A stretch of 23,185 nt of DNA from an uncultured Nitrospira sp. (GTDB lineage Bacteria > Nitrospirota > Nitrospiria > Nitrospirales > Nitrospiraceae), in assembly GCA_946479785.1 (NCBI GenBank), contig CAMLHQ010000048.1:1-23185 (forward strand), in the 5' to 3' direction. This document shows, piece after piece, positions 22,549 through 23,185 of the stretch. A program made the translations under genes and the position numbers. The notes beneath the pieces are model-generated. The model made no database searches, was not told the origin of the DNA, and saw nothing but the letters and a program-made list of their open reading frames with translations. Numbering within the stretch: position 1 is the stretch's first letter; each line of letters begins with the position of its first letter.

Positions 22549-23185
22549 ATGCAGTCTCTTCCCATCTCGAAAGCCCGGCGTCTCCGCGAGCTGCTTGATA
22601 GGCAGACTCTCGTTCTGCCGGGAGCGTTCAATGCCTTGACAGCCATGCAGATCGAGCGAGCCGGGTTTCCTGCGCTCTACGTTTCAGGCGCCGGTCTCTC
22701 GGCAGCGCGAGGACTGCCGGATATCGGTTTGTTATCCCTGACGGAAGTGTTGTCCGATGCAGCCACAATCGCCAATGCCGTCACGATTCCGGCCATCGTG
22801 GATGTGGACACGGGCTTTGGCCCGCCTCTTGTCGTCATGCGGGCGTTGAAGGAATTCGAGCAGGCCGGGCTGGCCGGGATACAGATCGAAGACCAGGAGC
22901 TGCCCAAAAAGTGCGGCCATCTGCCGGGAAAGCGGCTGGTTTCCACGAGCGACATGGTGAACAAAATCTGTGCAGCGGCCGACGCCAGGCGAGATCACGA
23001 TTTCTTCATTATCGCCCGTACGGATGCGCGCGCCGTTGAGGGATTGGACGCGGCAGTTCGACGGGCACGCGCCTATATTGATGCCGGTGCCGACGCGATT
23101 TTCCCGGAAGCTCTTGAGTCCGCTGACGAATTCCGTGCATTCGCCCGTCAACTCATAAAAGAAGGAGGAAAAGCACCTCTGGTGG
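22549..23185 (+). CDS. prpB: 2-methylisocitrate lyase, partial (C-terminus beyond right edge)
   Basis: About 212 N-terminal residues of a PEP-mutase/isocitrate-lyase superfamily enzyme are visible. Key blocks are SGAGLSAARGLPDIG (46-60), DVDTGFG (85-91; Mg-binding Asp85 and Asp87), IEDQELPKKCGHLPGK (113-128; catalytic Cys122) and the IIARTDARA segment. The KKCGH form is typical of PrpB, which splits 2-methylisocitrate to succinate and pyruvate. It begins one base after the PrpD stop with no room for its own ribosome site except within the prpD end, so it is translationally coupled. Full length would be about 290 residues. Confidence 0.93.
   Translation, partial: MQSLPISKARRLRELLDRQTLVLPGAFNALTAMQIERAGFPALYVSGAGLSAARGLPDIGLLSLTEVLSDAATIANAVTIPAIVDVDTGFGPPLVVMRALKEFEQAGLAGIQIEDQELPKKCGHLPGKRLVSTSDMVNKICAAADARRDHDFFIIARTDARAVEGLDAAVRRARAYIDAGADAIFPEALESADEFRAFARQLIKEGGKAPLV

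Noticed and set aside
1..23185. Mobile element, CRISPR array, tRNA or rRNA genes, or a defence system
   Set aside because: No transposase or integrase frames, terminal repeats, spaced repeat arrays or tRNA-like cloverleaves were noticed on reading; coding density is near complete with metabolic genes throughout.

Overview
The window is a dense bacterial catabolic island with no RNA genes, mobile elements or CRISPR arrays that I can see. It is GC-rich apart from one AT-rich divergent intergenic region (about 4080-4260). The gene style (short Shine-Dalgarno-led genes, many ATGA/GTGA stop-start overlaps) fits a Gram-negative-type bacterium. The protein flavour made me think of Nitrospirota or a neighbouring phylum, but I cannot prove this from the sequence.

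Left arm (1-4019, minus strand). Reading away from the divergent promoter region, the genes are a heme-oxygenase-like diiron protein of the CADD type (4019-3288), an XRE-family regulator with a large sensor-like C-terminal part (3223-2261), tryptophanase (2264-858), and an acyl-CoA dehydrogenase that runs off the left edge (847-1). The last three are tightly packed and probably form one transcript.

Right arm (4329-23185, plus strand). About 19 kb and 19 consecutive genes run in one direction, with gaps from overlaps to about 60 bp. Block A is lower tyrosine catabolism: a half-size 4-hydroxyphenylpyruvate-dioxygenase-like VOC protein, homogentisate 1,2-dioxygenase and fumarylacetoacetase, followed by an unexplained phosphoribosyltransferase-like protein. 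Block B is a 2-oxoacid dehydrogenase complex (E1alpha, E1beta, E2; no E3), probably branched-chain. Block C is thiolase, 3-hydroxyacyl-CoA dehydrogenase, and a B12-dependent acyl-CoA mutase split into a large subunit and a cobalamin subunit, with a metallo-beta-lactamase-fold gene wedged between them. Block D is the leucine branch: methylcrotonyl-CoA carboxylase beta subunit, methylglutaconyl-CoA hydratase and HMG-CoA lyase, then the MeaB-type mutase chaperone GTPase and a second crotonase. Block E is the methylcitrate cycle: PrpD and a PrpB cut by the right edge.

How they work together. The mutase would normally be called methylmalonyl-CoA mutase, but at the two positions that select substrate it has Phe61 and Gln179 instead of Tyr and Arg. 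That is the isobutyryl-CoA mutase signature. With it the island makes sense as a branched-chain and aromatic amino-acid furnace: valine to isobutyryl-CoA, to n-butyryl-CoA, then crotonase, 3-hydroxybutyryl-CoA dehydrogenase and thiolase to acetyl-CoA; leucine through MCC, LiuC and LiuE; isoleucine-derived propionyl-CoA through the methylcitrate cycle; tyrosine through homogentisate; tryptophan through tryptophanase. Pieces not seen here are the biotin-carboxylase subunit of MCC, E3, PrpC and an aminotransferase.

The divergent region (4020-4328) holds a perfect 10-bp inverted repeat sitting on a good minus-strand promoter. Related half-sites lie around a plausible plus-strand promoter, suggesting one regulator controls both arms.
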